A stretch of 64,000 nucleotides of DNA from Pseudolabrys sp035718275 (GCA_035718275.1 DASTHI010000026.1:186001-250000); one strand, 5' to 3'; counted from the stretch's first letter, positions 45,094 through 54,516 are shown. Notes: a model not told the origin generated them from the letters alone. Translations and numbers: made by a program.

Positions 45094-46059
45094 ATGCGCG
45101 CGATACTGAGTCTGATGGCGTCTGTTCTGCTACCGCTGCTGATGACATTCACAGCAGCGGCGCAGAACTATCCCAATCGTACGGTGCGGCTGATTGTGCC
45201 ATTCGGTGCGGGCGGCCCGGCAGACGTTTACGCACGGGTGCTGGCGCAACATCTGGCGGACGAAACGAAGCAATCGTTCGTCGTGGAGGACCGACCGGGC
45301 GCGGGTTCGATCATTGGCACGGATGCCGTCGCGAAATCGGCGCCCGACGGATACACGCTCCTGGTCATGTCGAACACCCACACGACCAACGAGTCGCTGC
45401 TTCCCAACAAACCCTTCCAGCTGATGCGGGACTTTGTTCCGGTTGCGACGATGAACTACTCGGATCTTTTGATGGTCGTTCATCCGTCGGTGCCGGCCAA
45501 AACGGTCAAGGAATTTATCGACTTGGCGAAAAAAGAGCCGGGGAAACTCAACTACGCCTCATCGGGTCCGGGCACGCCGTATCACATGGCCGGCGAACTG
45601 TTCAAAGCGATGAGCCACACGGACATCGTGCACGTGCCGCACAAGGCTTCCGGTGACGCCCGAAACAGCGTGATCTCCGGAACAGTACAGATGATGTTCG
45701 ATGCGATCACGACAATGTCCCCACTCGCCAAGGGCGAAAAGGTCCGGGCATTGGCAACCACCGGGCTCAAGCGATCCGAGCTCACTCCCGATCTGCCGAC
45801 GGTGTCCGAATTTGTTCCCGGCTACGAGGCTACCATTTGGCTCGGGATCATGGCGCCGAAGGGCACGCCCAAAGAGGTGATCACCTTCCTCAACACGAAC
45901 ATCAACAAGGTGATCAACAAGCCCGAGGTGAAGCAGGTGTGGCTCAAGCAGGGCGCCATTCCACTCGTCAAAACGCCCGAGGAATTCGATGCCTACCTGC
46001 GGAAAGACATCGAGAAGTGGGCCGAGGTCGTGAAGGTGTCCGGAGCCAAAATTCAATAG
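45094..46059 (+). CDS. Bug/TctC family binding protein (second copy)
   Basis: Periplasmic receptor of 321 aa, distinct from the copy at 5941-6909. The signal peptide ends in TAAAQ. The mature start NYPNRTVRLIVPFGAGGPADVYARVLAQ and DRPGAGSIIGTDAVAKSAPDGYTLL are Bug signatures. GGGAGAGGA precedes the ATG at 45094. No TctA/TctB membrane genes are here. Located between a GYD protein and a membrane hypothetical upstream of mccA; a ligand related to branched acids is conceivable but unproven. Confidence 0.9.
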   Translation: MRAILSLMASVLLPLLMTFTAAAQNYPNRTVRLIVPFGAGGPADVYARVLAQHLADETKQSFVVEDRPGAGSIIGTDAVAKSAPDGYTLLVMSNTHTTNESLLPNKPFQLMRDFVPVATMNYSDLLMVVHPSVPAKTVKEFIDLAKKEPGKLNYASSGPGTPYHMAGELFKAMSHTDIVHVPHKASGDARNSVISGTVQMMFDAITTMSPLAKGEKVRALATTGLKRSELTPDLPTVSEFVPGYEATIWLGIMAPKGTPKEVITFLNTNINKVINKPEVKQVWLKQGAIPLVKTPEEFDAYLRKDIEKWAEVVKVSGAKIQ

Positions 46060-46095
46060 GCGCAAGCCGAATACAAAGGACGACAACGAAAGCGC

Positions 46096-47043
46096 ATGTC
46101 GACCGGCACGTTCATAGATGGGCTATTTTCAACGCCGCTGGTGCTTCCAGCCCCATTTGCCGGCGCGCTGGCGGCGTTGATTGTTGTCTTGCTTGCAATG
46201 GCAATGCGTCGACCGGCCGGCGGCAACAGCTCGCGTGTCATACTTTCCATTGTGGCGCTCGTGGCGGCGGGCGTTGCCATCTATTCGGTGCTCGACCGGT
46301 TGACAATCAACGAGCGCTCAGCCGAAAGGCGCAGCCTGCTTGATCGAAAACTGCAGCTTGGGCTCGCGGCTACCGCAGCAGGCTCATCGCTCGCCTGTCT
46401 CGATGGAGTTGCTGGCGAGGATGTCGAAAACGCCTGCGAGAAGGCGATCTTTGCGGACGCGCAAAGCGCGGCCCGGGCAGTGACCTATGTCGCGGCGCGT
46501 TTGTCGCTCCTTTCCGACGCGGTCAGATATGCGAAATCACGTGATCCCGAGCTCCTCAACTCATTTGCCGCGACGCGCCGTGCAGTGGAACTGGATCGTT
46601 ACGGCATCGCCGCGCACGTCCTTGCCGTCCGTGACGGCTGCACGGCCGAGAAGTGTGGCGCATTCGCTATCCTCCAAGATGCCGCGACGCTGAAAGCGAA
46701 CCTCAAAGTCCACGCTTTCGAGACCTATATCGGGCGCTATGCCGCGGCCTGGGGGAACGCCGCCGCACCGGCAGTTGGATCTCAACCGCAGTCCCTGGGT
46801 AGTGGGTCGGCTCCTGTGGCAAGTGCCGTAGAGCCCCTATCGCCGGCGCACCCGCTCGACAGCCGCTATGATTTTCCTTCTGCGGCTTCAATTCCTCCCG
46901 TTAGCATCATGAACAACGAGCCGGTGGTCAAAGAGAATCCGGCCACAACTGGCGGCAATGGAACGCCCGACAAGACGGGTGCGACGACGCCGGTGCCGCC
47001 AAAGCGTCCACAGGCACAGGCAACGCCTCCTGCGCCGCGGTAA
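46096..47043 (+). CDS. Membrane protein of unknown function upstream of mccA
   Basis: 315 aa. Two N-terminal membrane helices (about residues 18-40 and 49-68) are followed by a helical domain of ~150 residues with four conserved-looking cysteines (near 100, 115, 176 and 181). The last ~95 residues are a Pro/Ala/Ser-rich disordered tail. No recognised family. It ends 22 bp before mccA and may be co-transcribed with it. Confidence 0.6.
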   Translation: MSTGTFIDGLFSTPLVLPAPFAGALAALIVVLLAMAMRRPAGGNSSRVILSIVALVAAGVAIYSVLDRLTINERSAERRSLLDRKLQLGLAATAAGSSLACLDGVAGEDVENACEKAIFADAQSAARAVTYVAARLSLLSDAVRYAKSRDPELLNSFAATRRAVELDRYGIAAHVLAVRDGCTAEKCGAFAILQDAATLKANLKVHAFETYIGRYAAAWGNAAAPAVGSQPQSLGSGSAPVASAVEPLSPAHPLDSRYDFPSAASIPPVSIMNNEPVVKENPATTGGNGTPDKTGATTPVPPKRPQAQATPPAPR

Positions 47044-47065
47044 TATCGCGGCACTGTGTACGCCC

Positions 47066-49027
47066 ATGTTCAAATCCGTATTGATCGCTAATCGCGGTGA
47101 GATTGCCTGTCGGATCAGCCGCACGGCCAAGCGGCTTGGTCTACGGTGCATTGCGGTTTTTTCGGATGCCGATGAGCGGGCGTTGCACGTGCGCGAGGCC
47201 GATGAGGCTATTCGGATTGGGCCGGCGGAAGCCTCGCTCAGCTATCTTGCAATCGAGAAGATTATCGAGGCTGCACGCTTGGCCGGCGCGGAGTGCATTC
47301 ACCCCGGTTACGGCTTCTTGTCGGAGAATGCCGAGTTCGCTGAAGCCTGTGCGGTCGCCCAAATCGCCTTTGTGGGTCCGCCGCCTCAGGCAATTCGGGC
47401 GATGGGGCTCAAGGATCGAGCCAAGGCACTGATGGAAAAGGCCAACGTGCCGGTTGTCCCCGGCTATCACGGCGAAATGCAGGACTCGAAATTCCTCAAA
47501 CAGAAAGCCTATGAAATCGGGTACCCGGTCTTGATCAAGGCGGCAGCCGGAGGCGGCGGCAAAGGCATGCGGCGTGTCAATCGACATGCCGATTTTGATG
47601 ATGCGCTGCAGGGAGCCCGACGCGAGGCCAAGTCATCGTTCGGCAACGAGCGGGTCCTCATCGAAAAATACGTGACACATCCACGGCATATTGAATTTCA
47701 GATATTCGCGGACCGGAGCGGGCGTACAATCCATCTTGGAGAACGTGATTGTTCTTTGCAGCGGCGTCACCAAAAGATCATGGAGGAGTCCCCGGCGCCA
47801 GGGATGAATGCCCAGCTCCGCAAAGTGATAGGGGATGCCGCCGTCGCTGCAGCCCAAGCCGCAGGATATTTAGGAGCAGGAACTGTCGAATTTATTGCGG
47901 ACGGGAGCGATGGGCTGAGAGCCGACAGATTCTGGTTCATGGAGATGAACACCCGACTGCAGGTGGAGCATCCTGTTACCGAGGCCGTGACTGGTTTCGA
48001 TCTTGTTGAGTGGCAATTCCGAATTGCTGCCGGCGAAAGTCTGCCGGTGCATCAGGTTAGGTTTGAAGGTCACGCAGTTGAGGCGCGGATCTACGCTGAG
48101 GATCCCGCGCGAGGCTTTTTGCCATCGACTGGCCGACTCATCGAGGCGAAATTTCCGGCGAGCCCGGGTGTGCGCGTGGACACGGGCGTTGAAGCGGGCA
48201 GCGAGATCACCCCCTATTACGACCCAATGATGGCAAAGCTCATTGTATACGGAAAAACGCGCGAAGAGGCTATTGCCGGGCTCTCGACTGCGCTCGAAGA
48301 GACGATCGTTGTTGGTCCTCAAAGCAATGTCGGGTTCCTTTCCGCGGTCTGCCGCCTCGATGCCTTTCGCAAGGGTGATCTCGAAACCGGCCTCGTCGAC
48401 GATAACCTCGCCCAGTTGGTTCCCCCTATCGATCGCTTCGATCGCGCGGCCGCGGCGTTGGGGGCGGAAAAGCTGTTGCAAAGAAAACAGTCGAAATTAG
48501 CTGATTTTCTAGAGGAAACAGACGCCACGGTTTCGCCGTGGGATGCTTCCGACGCATTTCAATTGAGCGGCACGAGACGTCTCTCATTGCCCATCGTGGT
48601 CGATGGCGAAACGGCGATTGCGGAAGTTGATTATGGGGCCGGCAGTCCGGCGGTTTCCGTAGACGGCATCTATTCGGCGAAGGATGCGCTTGCGGTGTGG
48701 GGTCCTGACGCAATCTACGTGTTGCGTCTTGGCCGACAAACGAAGGTAAGCTCACGGGGCGCCGGGAGCGGCGAAGTTGCAGGTCGGGACCGGACGGGCG
48801 TCTTGTGCGCTCCCATGCATGGGAAATTATTGGAATTGCGAGTGAAAGAGGGGGATAAGGTCGCCGCCGGGCAACCTATCGCTATCATCGAGGCCATGAA
48901 AATGGAGCATACTCTTCTTGCTCCTTTCGAGGGCTTCATCTCTGAACTGCCACTGGCGGCCGGAGCTCAGGTGCCAGAAGGTGCCATTATCGCCCGGGTC
49001 CTGCCGGGGCCGCGAATCGATCACTAG
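47066..49027 (+). CDS. mccA: Acyl-CoA carboxylase biotin-containing subunit (MccA-like)
   Basis: Biotin carboxylase plus biotin carrier in one chain of 653 aa, as in methylcrotonyl-CoA carboxylase alpha. Biotin carboxylase motifs: SVLIANRGEIACRI, ECIHPGYGFLSENAEFA, the ATP-grasp loop AAAGGGGKGMR, EKYVTHPRHIEFQ and MEMNTRLQVEHPVTE. Carrier motif: EAMKMEHT with the biotinylated Lys612. The ATG at 47066 begins exactly at the conserved N-terminus. Its partner mccB lies at 38381-39988. A propionyl- or geranyl-CoA enzyme is the main alternative. Confidence 0.92.
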   Translation: MFKSVLIANRGEIACRISRTAKRLGLRCIAVFSDADERALHVREADEAIRIGPAEASLSYLAIEKIIEAARLAGAECIHPGYGFLSENAEFAEACAVAQIAFVGPPPQAIRAMGLKDRAKALMEKANVPVVPGYHGEMQDSKFLKQKAYEIGYPVLIKAAAGGGGKGMRRVNRHADFDDALQGARREAKSSFGNERVLIEKYVTHPRHIEFQIFADRSGRTIHLGERDCSLQRRHQKIMEESPAPGMNAQLRKVIGDAAVAAAQAAGYLGAGTVEFIADGSDGLRADRFWFMEMNTRLQVEHPVTEAVTGFDLVEWQFRIAAGESLPVHQVRFEGHAVEARIYAEDPARGFLPSTGRLIEAKFPASPGVRVDTGVEAGSEITPYYDPMMAKLIVYGKTREEAIAGLSTALEETIVVGPQSNVGFLSAVCRLDAFRKGDLETGLVDDNLAQLVPPIDRFDRAAAALGAEKLLQRKQSKLADFLEETDATVSPWDASDAFQLSGTRRLSLPIVVDGETAIAEVDYGAGSPAVSVDGIYSAKDALAVWGPDAIYVLRLGRQTKVSSRGAGSGEVAGRDRTGVLCAPMHGKLLELRVKEGDKVAAGQPIAIIEAMKMEHTLLAPFEGFISELPLAAGAQVPEGAIIARVLPGPRIDH

Positions 49028-49040
49028 CGCGTGGCCAGCA

Positions 49041-49478
49041 ATGCCTCTTCACCTTGTAAAACTGTGTGTCGGTTGCGATTCCGTCGCCGAGCTTGAGGAT
49101 TGGATCAAACGGAAGCTCAAAGAAAGAAAATCCAGAGGTCAGAAAATTGAGCGTATCCATACGACCAGGATGGTGCCTAGACGCGCGCAGGAACTGGTGG
49201 AGGGCGGCTCATTGTACTGGGTGATTCGCGGGCAAATTACCTGCCGCGAGCGAATTCTTGATATTCAGCCCTTCACCGACGCGGACGGGATCGGCCGCTG
49301 CCGTATCGTGCTCGACGGCAAGCTCGTGCTGGTTGAGCCGCGCCCGCGGGCGGCATTCCAAGGTTGGCGCTATCTCGAGGCCAAAGAGGCCCCTCGTGAT
49401 TTGTCTCGTGTGGCTCCCGGCGCTTCCAGAATGCCCGAAGCGATGCGGCGCGAACTGCGCGAACTGGGACTTCTCTAG
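49041..49478 (+). CDS. DUF1489 family protein
   Basis: 145-aa cytoplasmic protein of an alphaproteobacterial family of unknown function (DUF1489). Typical features: LVKLCVGCDSVAELEDWI at the start, HTTRMVPRRAQELVEGGSLYWVIRGQI in the middle, then FTDADGIGRCRIVLD and FQGWRYLEAKEAPRDL. The ATG at 49041 lies 13 bp after the mccA stop, so it is likely in the same transcript. It converges with panC. Confidence 0.88.
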   Translation: MPLHLVKLCVGCDSVAELEDWIKRKLKERKSRGQKIERIHTTRMVPRRAQELVEGGSLYWVIRGQITCRERILDIQPFTDADGIGRCRIVLDGKLVLVEPRPRAAFQGWRYLEAKEAPRDLSRVAPGASRMPEAMRRELRELGLL

Positions 49479-49486
49479 ACCCTTGC

Positions 49487-50338
49487 CTAGACCGCTAGAT
49501 TGTCGATCAGCCGGGTTTTCCCGAGCCTCGCGGCCACGAGGAGGCGGATGGGCCCTTCGGCCGATGATCCGACCGGAGCCAAGGTTATTGCGTGACGCGC
49601 TTCGAAATAATCCACCGCGAACCCTGCGACATGAAGTTCGATTCGCGCCACTTCCAGGACTTGCTCCAGCTTCTCGCCATTGTTGATCCGCGATGCGCAG
49701 CCCTTGAGAACCCGGTAAAGCATCGGTGCGACTGAGCGTTCACCGGCGGACAGGTAGGCATTTCGTGATGATAGCGCCAAGCCGTCCGGCTCGCGTACAG
49801 TCGGTACCCCGATAATTCTCAGCGGAAGATTCAGGTCCTTCGCCAATTGCATGATCACGCGAAGCTGCTGGTAGTCTTTTTGACCGAAAATGCCAAAGTC
49901 CGGCGAGATTTGTATGAATAGCTTGGTCACGACTGTCGCCACACCGCTGAAAAAATGTGGTCTGAATGCATCCTCGAGACCAGTTCTTGCAGGACCCTCC
50001 GGCACAATACGGGTCGCAAAGCCATCCGGATACATGCATTCGACAGACGGCGCCCAGATTACGTCCACTTTTGCTTCGCGCAGCGCTTTGACATCTGCGG
50101 CAAAGCGACGGGGATAACTGGTGAAGTCTTCATTCGGGGCAAATTGCGTTGGGTTCACAAAAATTGAGACGACAACACGCGTCGCTCGACGTTTTGCCTC
50201 ACGAACCAATGCGAGGTGCCCACGATGCAGAGCCCCCATTGTCGGTACCAAAGCGATGCGTTCGCCCGCTTTTCGATAGATTCCCAGCGCGCGGCGAAGC
50301 TTGGGTACGGTTCGGAAGAGTTTCGGACCGCTTGCCAT
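49487..50338 (-). CDS. panC: Pantothenate synthetase
   Basis: ATP-dependent ligation of pantoate and beta-alanine to pantothenate. The 283-aa chain has VPTMGALHRGHLALV with the HxGH motif at 38-41, SIFVNPTQFAPNEDF, the KDYQQL pantoate site and LSSRNAYLS, the KMSKS-like loop. The ATG at 50338 is preferred over an in-frame TTG at 50374. It is divergent from mipZ with about 150 bp between. panB and panD are not in the window. Confidence 0.95.
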   Translation of the reverse strand: MASGPKLFRTVPKLRRALGIYRKAGERIALVPTMGALHRGHLALVREAKRRATRVVVSIFVNPTQFAPNEDFTSYPRRFAADVKALREAKVDVIWAPSVECMYPDGFATRIVPEGPARTGLEDAFRPHFFSGVATVVTKLFIQISPDFGIFGQKDYQQLRVIMQLAKDLNLPLRIIGVPTVREPDGLALSSRNAYLSAGERSVAPMLYRVLKGCASRINNGEKLEQVLEVARIELHVAGFAVDYFEARHAITLAPVGSSAEGPIRLLVAARLGKTRLIDNLAV

Positions 50339-50486
50339 GTTGCCGCCTGTGGAGCAATTCTCACAAGAATGCAATGCGACGAGGAAAAAGTGTGAACGTC
50401 GTCAGCAAACTGAGGATCAACGTCGGATTAACTTGACTATCGAACGCTAATATTTTGACAATCGGCGGCCGAAGAGGGGCGGCCCC

Positions 50487-51404
50487 TTGATCAACGCAAT
50501 TCAGGAAAATCCTCAATCCGCCCATGTCGTCGTGCTCGGCAACGAGAAAGGCGGCTCGGGGAAATCCACGACGGCCCTGCACATCGCCGTGGCGCTTCTC
50601 AAAGCTGGCCAGCGCGTTGCGACCATTGACCTCGATTCGCGTCAGCAGAGTTTCACTCACTACATCGATAATCGGCGCGCCTGGGCCGAGCGCGCGGGCC
50701 TTGCCCTGGAATTGCCCACGCACTACTGCATCCCCCGAGGAGAGGGTAATTCGCTGGAGGCGAACGAATCGCAGGAGTTCGAGAGCTTTTCGGCGGCAAT
50801 CGGCGCCATCGAGCACAGCCATGACGTGGTAGTTATCGATACCCCCGGCGTGGACACCTATCTGATGCGGCTTGCCCATTCCATGGCGGATACGCTGGTC
50901 ACGCCCCTCAATGACAGTTTCCTCGATTTTGACGTCTTGGCTACACTCGATCCCACCGATTTCGCCGTCACCGGTGAAAGCCATTATGCCGAAATGGTGC
51001 GCGAAGCGCGTCGTCAGCGTAGGCTGGTCGACGGGCGCCTCACAGATTGGATCGTGGTGCGTAACAGGCTTTCAAATCTCGCCTCCAGGAACAAACGTCT
51101 GGTGGGTGAGGGAATCAACGAACTGTCCAAACGTATGGGTTTCCGCTGCATCGATGGCTTTGCAGAACGCGTGGTCTATCGCGAATTCTTCCCACGTGGA
51201 CTGACCGCTTTGGATGACCTGGACGAGGAGACCCTAGGTACGCGCCCAAGCCTTTCGCATGTCACGGCGCGCGAGGAAGTGATTGCGCTGCTCAATCAGC
51301 TGTATCTTCCACTTTCCGAAAACGGCAGACGCCGCGCAGAAGCACGGGCACAATGGTTTTCGGTCATGGATCAGCCCCTTCAGGTTCACGATATCATCGG
51401 CTGA
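50487..51404 (+). CDS. mipZ: Division-plane positioning ATPase
   Basis: ParA-like ATPase of 305 aa that forms bipolar gradients and inhibits FtsZ in alphaproteobacteria lacking MinCD. The deviant Walker A is NEKGGSGKST (residues 19-28), followed by ATIDLDSRQQSFTHYIDNR. The Walker B-like strand VVVIDTPGVDTYLMRLAHSMADTLVTPLNDSFLDFDVLA and VVRNRLSNLASRNKR are MipZ-specific. The only start that covers the first strand is the TTG at 50487, with GAGGGG upstream; weak initiation might keep the dose low. The VWA and J-domain genes follow on the same strand. Confidence 0.93.
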   Translation: MINAIQENPQSAHVVVLGNEKGGSGKSTTALHIAVALLKAGQRVATIDLDSRQQSFTHYIDNRRAWAERAGLALELPTHYCIPRGEGNSLEANESQEFESFSAAIGAIEHSHDVVVIDTPGVDTYLMRLAHSMADTLVTPLNDSFLDFDVLATLDPTDFAVTGESHYAEMVREARRQRRLVDGRLTDWIVVRNRLSNLASRNKRLVGEGINELSKRMGFRCIDGFAERVVYREFFPRGLTALDDLDEETLGTRPSLSHVTAREEVIALLNQLYLPLSENGRRRAEARAQWFSVMDQPLQVHDIIG

Positions 51405-51490
51405 CCTAGCACCTTGATTTCACAGCAAATGTCGCCATTTGACATTGCTCGAGGGCGTCTATTTGCCGGATTTTGGTGTTAGAATTTGGA

Positions 51491-52192
51491 ATGGCCAAGG
51501 GCTCGGACCATACGCCGACAACCGCCGCGTCGCGGCAGGAAATAGATGCGTTTCTCGAAAAGGTGCGCTCATTGGAGCCGCGGACATCGAATGGTTCGCG
51601 AGGACGGCTGATTTTTGCGCTCGACGCCACCATGAGCCGCCAACCGACCTGGGATATCGCATGCAACCTTCAGGCCGAGATGTTCCGCGCCGCCGAGGGC
51701 ACGGGAGGTCTAGACATTCAGCTCGTTTATTTTCGGGGGCTGAACGAATGTCGTGCGTCCAAATGGCTCACAAGCAGCGAGCGTCTTGCAGCGCTGATGT
51801 CGCAAATTGATTGCCGGGGAGGGCAGACCCAGATCGGCAAGGTGCTCAATCATGCCCGCCACGAGCACGCAGCGAGAAAGGTGCAGGCGCTTGTCTTCGT
51901 GGGCGATGCGATGGAAGAGCCCATTGATGCCCTCTGCAAGACAGCGGGCGAGCTGGGGCTTTTCGGAGTGCCGGTCTTCATGTTTCAGGAGGGCACTGAT
52001 CTGATTGCGGAAAACGCCTACCGGGAAATCGCTCGACTCTCACGAGGAGCGTATTGTCACTTCGACACCGGATCGGCCCGCGAGCTTGCCGAATTGCTGC
52101 GCGCGGTTGCGGCTTATGCGTCCGGCGGCATCAAGGCTCTCGCCCGGACGCGATCCACCGCTGCACAGAATCTCTTGACCCAACTGAAATAG
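51491..52192 (+). CDS. VWA-domain protein between mipZ and J-domain gene
   Basis: Cytoplasmic von Willebrand A-like protein of 233 aa. The metal-ion site is LDATMS, D45-x-T47-x-S49, followed by a Rossmann-like pattern: LDIQLVYFRGL, GGQTQIGKVLNHAR with the third MIDAS Thr, KVQALVFVGDAMEEPID and GVPVFMFQEGTD. No signal peptide. It starts 86 bp after mipZ and ends 2 bp before the J-domain gene, so the two are almost certainly co-translated. Function unknown; an assembly role with the J-protein is inferred. Confidence 0.82.
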   Translation: MAKGSDHTPTTAASRQEIDAFLEKVRSLEPRTSNGSRGRLIFALDATMSRQPTWDIACNLQAEMFRAAEGTGGLDIQLVYFRGLNECRASKWLTSSERLAALMSQIDCRGGQTQIGKVLNHARHEHAARKVQALVFVGDAMEEPIDALCKTAGELGLFGVPVFMFQEGTDLIAENAYREIARLSRGAYCHFDTGSARELAELLRAVAAYASGGIKALARTRSTAAQNLLTQLK

Positions 52193-52194
52193 CT

Positions 52195-52896
52195 ATGCCC
52201 GCGCTGATCTTCGGCGTTCTTGTTCTCGTCCTTGTACTCTGGGCGCTGAACATCATCGCCAAAGCCGACCCGAAAGTTGCGGCTCGCGTGGCCAAGGTCG
52301 GCGGCGGCCTGCTCTCGCTAGGCTTTGCTGTGTTTCTTGGTCTGCGCGGCGAAATCGGCATCGCCTTGCCGCTGGGAGCGTTTGGACTCGGGCTGCTTGG
52401 CTGGTTGCCATTTGGCCCGGCCGGATTTTCGGCACGCACGCAGAAGACAAGCGGACAGACCTCCCGCGTGCGCAGCGCGTATTTCGAGATGGAGCTTGAT
52501 CACGACAGCGGGATTATGCGCGGACGCGTCGTTGCAGGACCCCATCGCGGCGCAGAACTCGATCGACTTGATCTGGAGACGCTGGCGGGACTGCTTGACG
52601 ACGCGGACGAGGAAAGCCGCGCGCTACTTATTGCGTATCTTGACCGCCAGCGTCCCGGATGGAGTGAGCACGCGCAGTCTAATTCGACATCGCGGCGCCG
52701 CTCGGCGGGAAGCGGAAAAATGTCCGAGCAGGAGGCTTATCAGATCCTTGGCCTGGAGCCCGGCGCGAGCGCCGAGGATATCAGCCGCGCGCATCGCACG
52801 CTGATGAAGAAACTGCATCCCGACCAGGGGGGGTCGACGTATCTCGCGGCTCGTATCAATGAAGCCAAGGAAATCCTTCTCCGCCGCCATCGCTGA
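52195..52896 (+). CDS. Membrane-anchored J-domain protein (DnaJ-like co-chaperone)
   Basis: 233 aa: N-terminal membrane helices at about 3-22 and 36-76, a cytoplasmic linker (90-170), and a C-terminal J domain at residues ~178-233 with the HPD motif at 208-210 (KKLHPDQGG). Topology resembles DjlA/TIM14-type J proteins that recruit DnaK to the membrane. The linker segment YFEMELDHDSGIMRGRVVAGPHRG is conserved-looking and probably specific to this rhizobial family. No dnaK in the window. It is coupled to the VWA gene and convergent with the carboxypeptidase gene. Confidence 0.85.
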   Translation: MPALIFGVLVLVLVLWALNIIAKADPKVAARVAKVGGGLLSLGFAVFLGLRGEIGIALPLGAFGLGLLGWLPFGPAGFSARTQKTSGQTSRVRSAYFEMELDHDSGIMRGRVVAGPHRGAELDRLDLETLAGLLDDADEESRALLIAYLDRQRPGWSEHAQSNSTSRRRSAGSGKMSEQEAYQILGLEPGASAEDISRAHRTLMKKLHPDQGGSTYLAARINEAKEILLRRHR

Positions 52897-52956
52897 GGTA
52901 CTCCACAAAACATCCATCAGCGGCTCCCGACCTGACGCTCACCTTCGCTTGCGCGT

Positions 52957-54516
52957 TTAATTCCTAAGCAGCATGCAAGGGATATCGCTGCGCTTGAGGT
53001 GTTTACACGCCGCTTCAGCTTGAGCCTTTTCCAGTCCGGCAAACCGAGCCCGGAAAAAAACCTTATCGCCCTTTTCGATACGTTCGGTAAACGGATCTGC
53101 CTTCCGTAGCAGGTCCTTGGCTTTGTTTTGCGCATAGTCGAGACGTTCCTGCGCCTCTTTCTGGTCCGAAAGGGCTCCGACCTGGATCATCCATCCGCTA
53201 TGCGTTTTTGTGCTCGAGGCTTTGGCCGCCTCGGTCTCGGCCTTGCTCGCGGACGCCGGTCCAGGGGATGGCGTGTTGCCGCCTTCCGGCCGTTCGCCCG
53301 GCCCGGGTGGGTTCGCCACCGATGCGGACGGCGCGTCTTCTTTCCTTACTGTCGCGAGCGTAGTGATCGTTGCCGGGCTCTCGGTGGGCGGCAACAGTTG
53401 GCGGTTCTCCGAGGGCAATGGCGAGAGGGTCGCGGTCTGCGTGGCCGGGTGAACCGCGACCGTTTTCACGGCATTCGGCTTGATCGGCTCGGTCGAACCC
53501 GGAAGCGGCGCGTCAGAAGTCGGCGCACTTGCAGATGCCACCCGCACGTGGGCCGAGCCGGTTCGATCGGCGTCTTTTCGTTGATCGCGCTGCGTCTGGG
53601 CGGTTTCCCATCCCTCGACGATAAGCGGTGCCGTTCGTTTCAGCGCTGCGATATTGATATTGTTTTCAATCAAGCTGCGCGCACGCGCGTCGCGAGCTGA
53701 GGCGGTGCGCCCGCCGAATACGACTGCCACCACATGGCGCTTCCCGCGGCGGACAGATGTGACGATATTGAAACCTGAATCGCGGATGTAACCGGTTTTG
53801 ATGCCGTCGACTCCATCCACAGCTCCGAGCAGGTGGTTATGATTGCGAATTGAGCGACCGCGATATTCGAATGTCCGGGTTGCGAAGTAATGGTAGTAGT
53901 TCGGGAACCGATCCTGAATCGCGCGTCCCAGAATAGCCTGATCCCGCGCCGTGGTGATTTGCGCATCGTCCGGCAGACCGGAAGCGTTGCGGTAAACGGT
54001 CTCCGTCATTCCCAGCGCACGTGCTTTTGCCGTCATCAGCTTGGCAAAGCTGGGTTCGTCGCCACCGAGCGCCTCTGCGACCACGACGGCGACATCATTG
54101 GCCGATTTGGTGACGATGGCCCGGATTGCGGTCTCTACGCGAATCGTTTCGCCCGGCTTGAGACCGAGCTTCGAGGGCGCCTGGGCTGCGGCATGCGGCG
54201 ATACCGGAAGTTCGGTCGAGAGCTTCAGTTTTCCCTGCTCGAGTTTTTCGAACAGCAGGTACAAAGTCATGATCTTGGTGAGCGATGCGGGATGGCGCGG
54301 ACTATCCGCATTCGTCGCCTGCATGATGGCGCCCGAATTGACATCCACGACGATCGAGGAATAGGCGGGTTGATAGCTCTCGGAAGCGGTTGCTTTTTTT
54401 CGGTGCTGCCGGCGGGCTTCTGCTTCGGATCCTGACAGGGTGACCGCACCGAAGACCACCAGTGCACTGGCGCCCAAACAGAGACCGCGTTGAAACAGGC
54501 CCCCCCAACCCAACAT
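52957..54516 (-). CDS. dac: D-alanyl-D-alanine carboxypeptidase with C-terminal SPOR domain
   Basis: Periplasmic penicillin-binding protein trimming peptidoglycan stem peptides, 519 aa. After a signal peptide (~residues 10-34) the catalytic motifs are S78-LT-K81, S138-A-N140 and K240-TG. A Pro/Thr/Ser-rich linker (~310-435) leads to a SPOR domain at ~439-519 (WMIQVGALSDQKEAQERLDYA ... FRARFAGLEKAQAEAAC), which in other proteins binds denuded septal glycan. This architecture places the enzyme at the division site, in line with mipZ close by. Confidence 0.93.
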   Translation of the reverse strand: MLGWGGLFQRGLCLGASALVVFGAVTLSGSEAEARRQHRKKATASESYQPAYSSIVVDVNSGAIMQATNADSPRHPASLTKIMTLYLLFEKLEQGKLKLSTELPVSPHAAAQAPSKLGLKPGETIRVETAIRAIVTKSANDVAVVVAEALGGDEPSFAKLMTAKARALGMTETVYRNASGLPDDAQITTARDQAILGRAIQDRFPNYYHYFATRTFEYRGRSIRNHNHLLGAVDGVDGIKTGYIRDSGFNIVTSVRRGKRHVVAVVFGGRTASARDARARSLIENNINIAALKRTAPLIVEGWETAQTQRDQRKDADRTGSAHVRVASASAPTSDAPLPGSTEPIKPNAVKTVAVHPATQTATLSPLPSENRQLLPPTESPATITTLATVRKEDAPSASVANPPGPGERPEGGNTPSPGPASASKAETEAAKASSTKTHSGWMIQVGALSDQKEAQERLDYAQNKAKDLLRKADPFTERIEKGDKVFFRARFAGLEKAQAEAACKHLKRSDIPCMLLRN

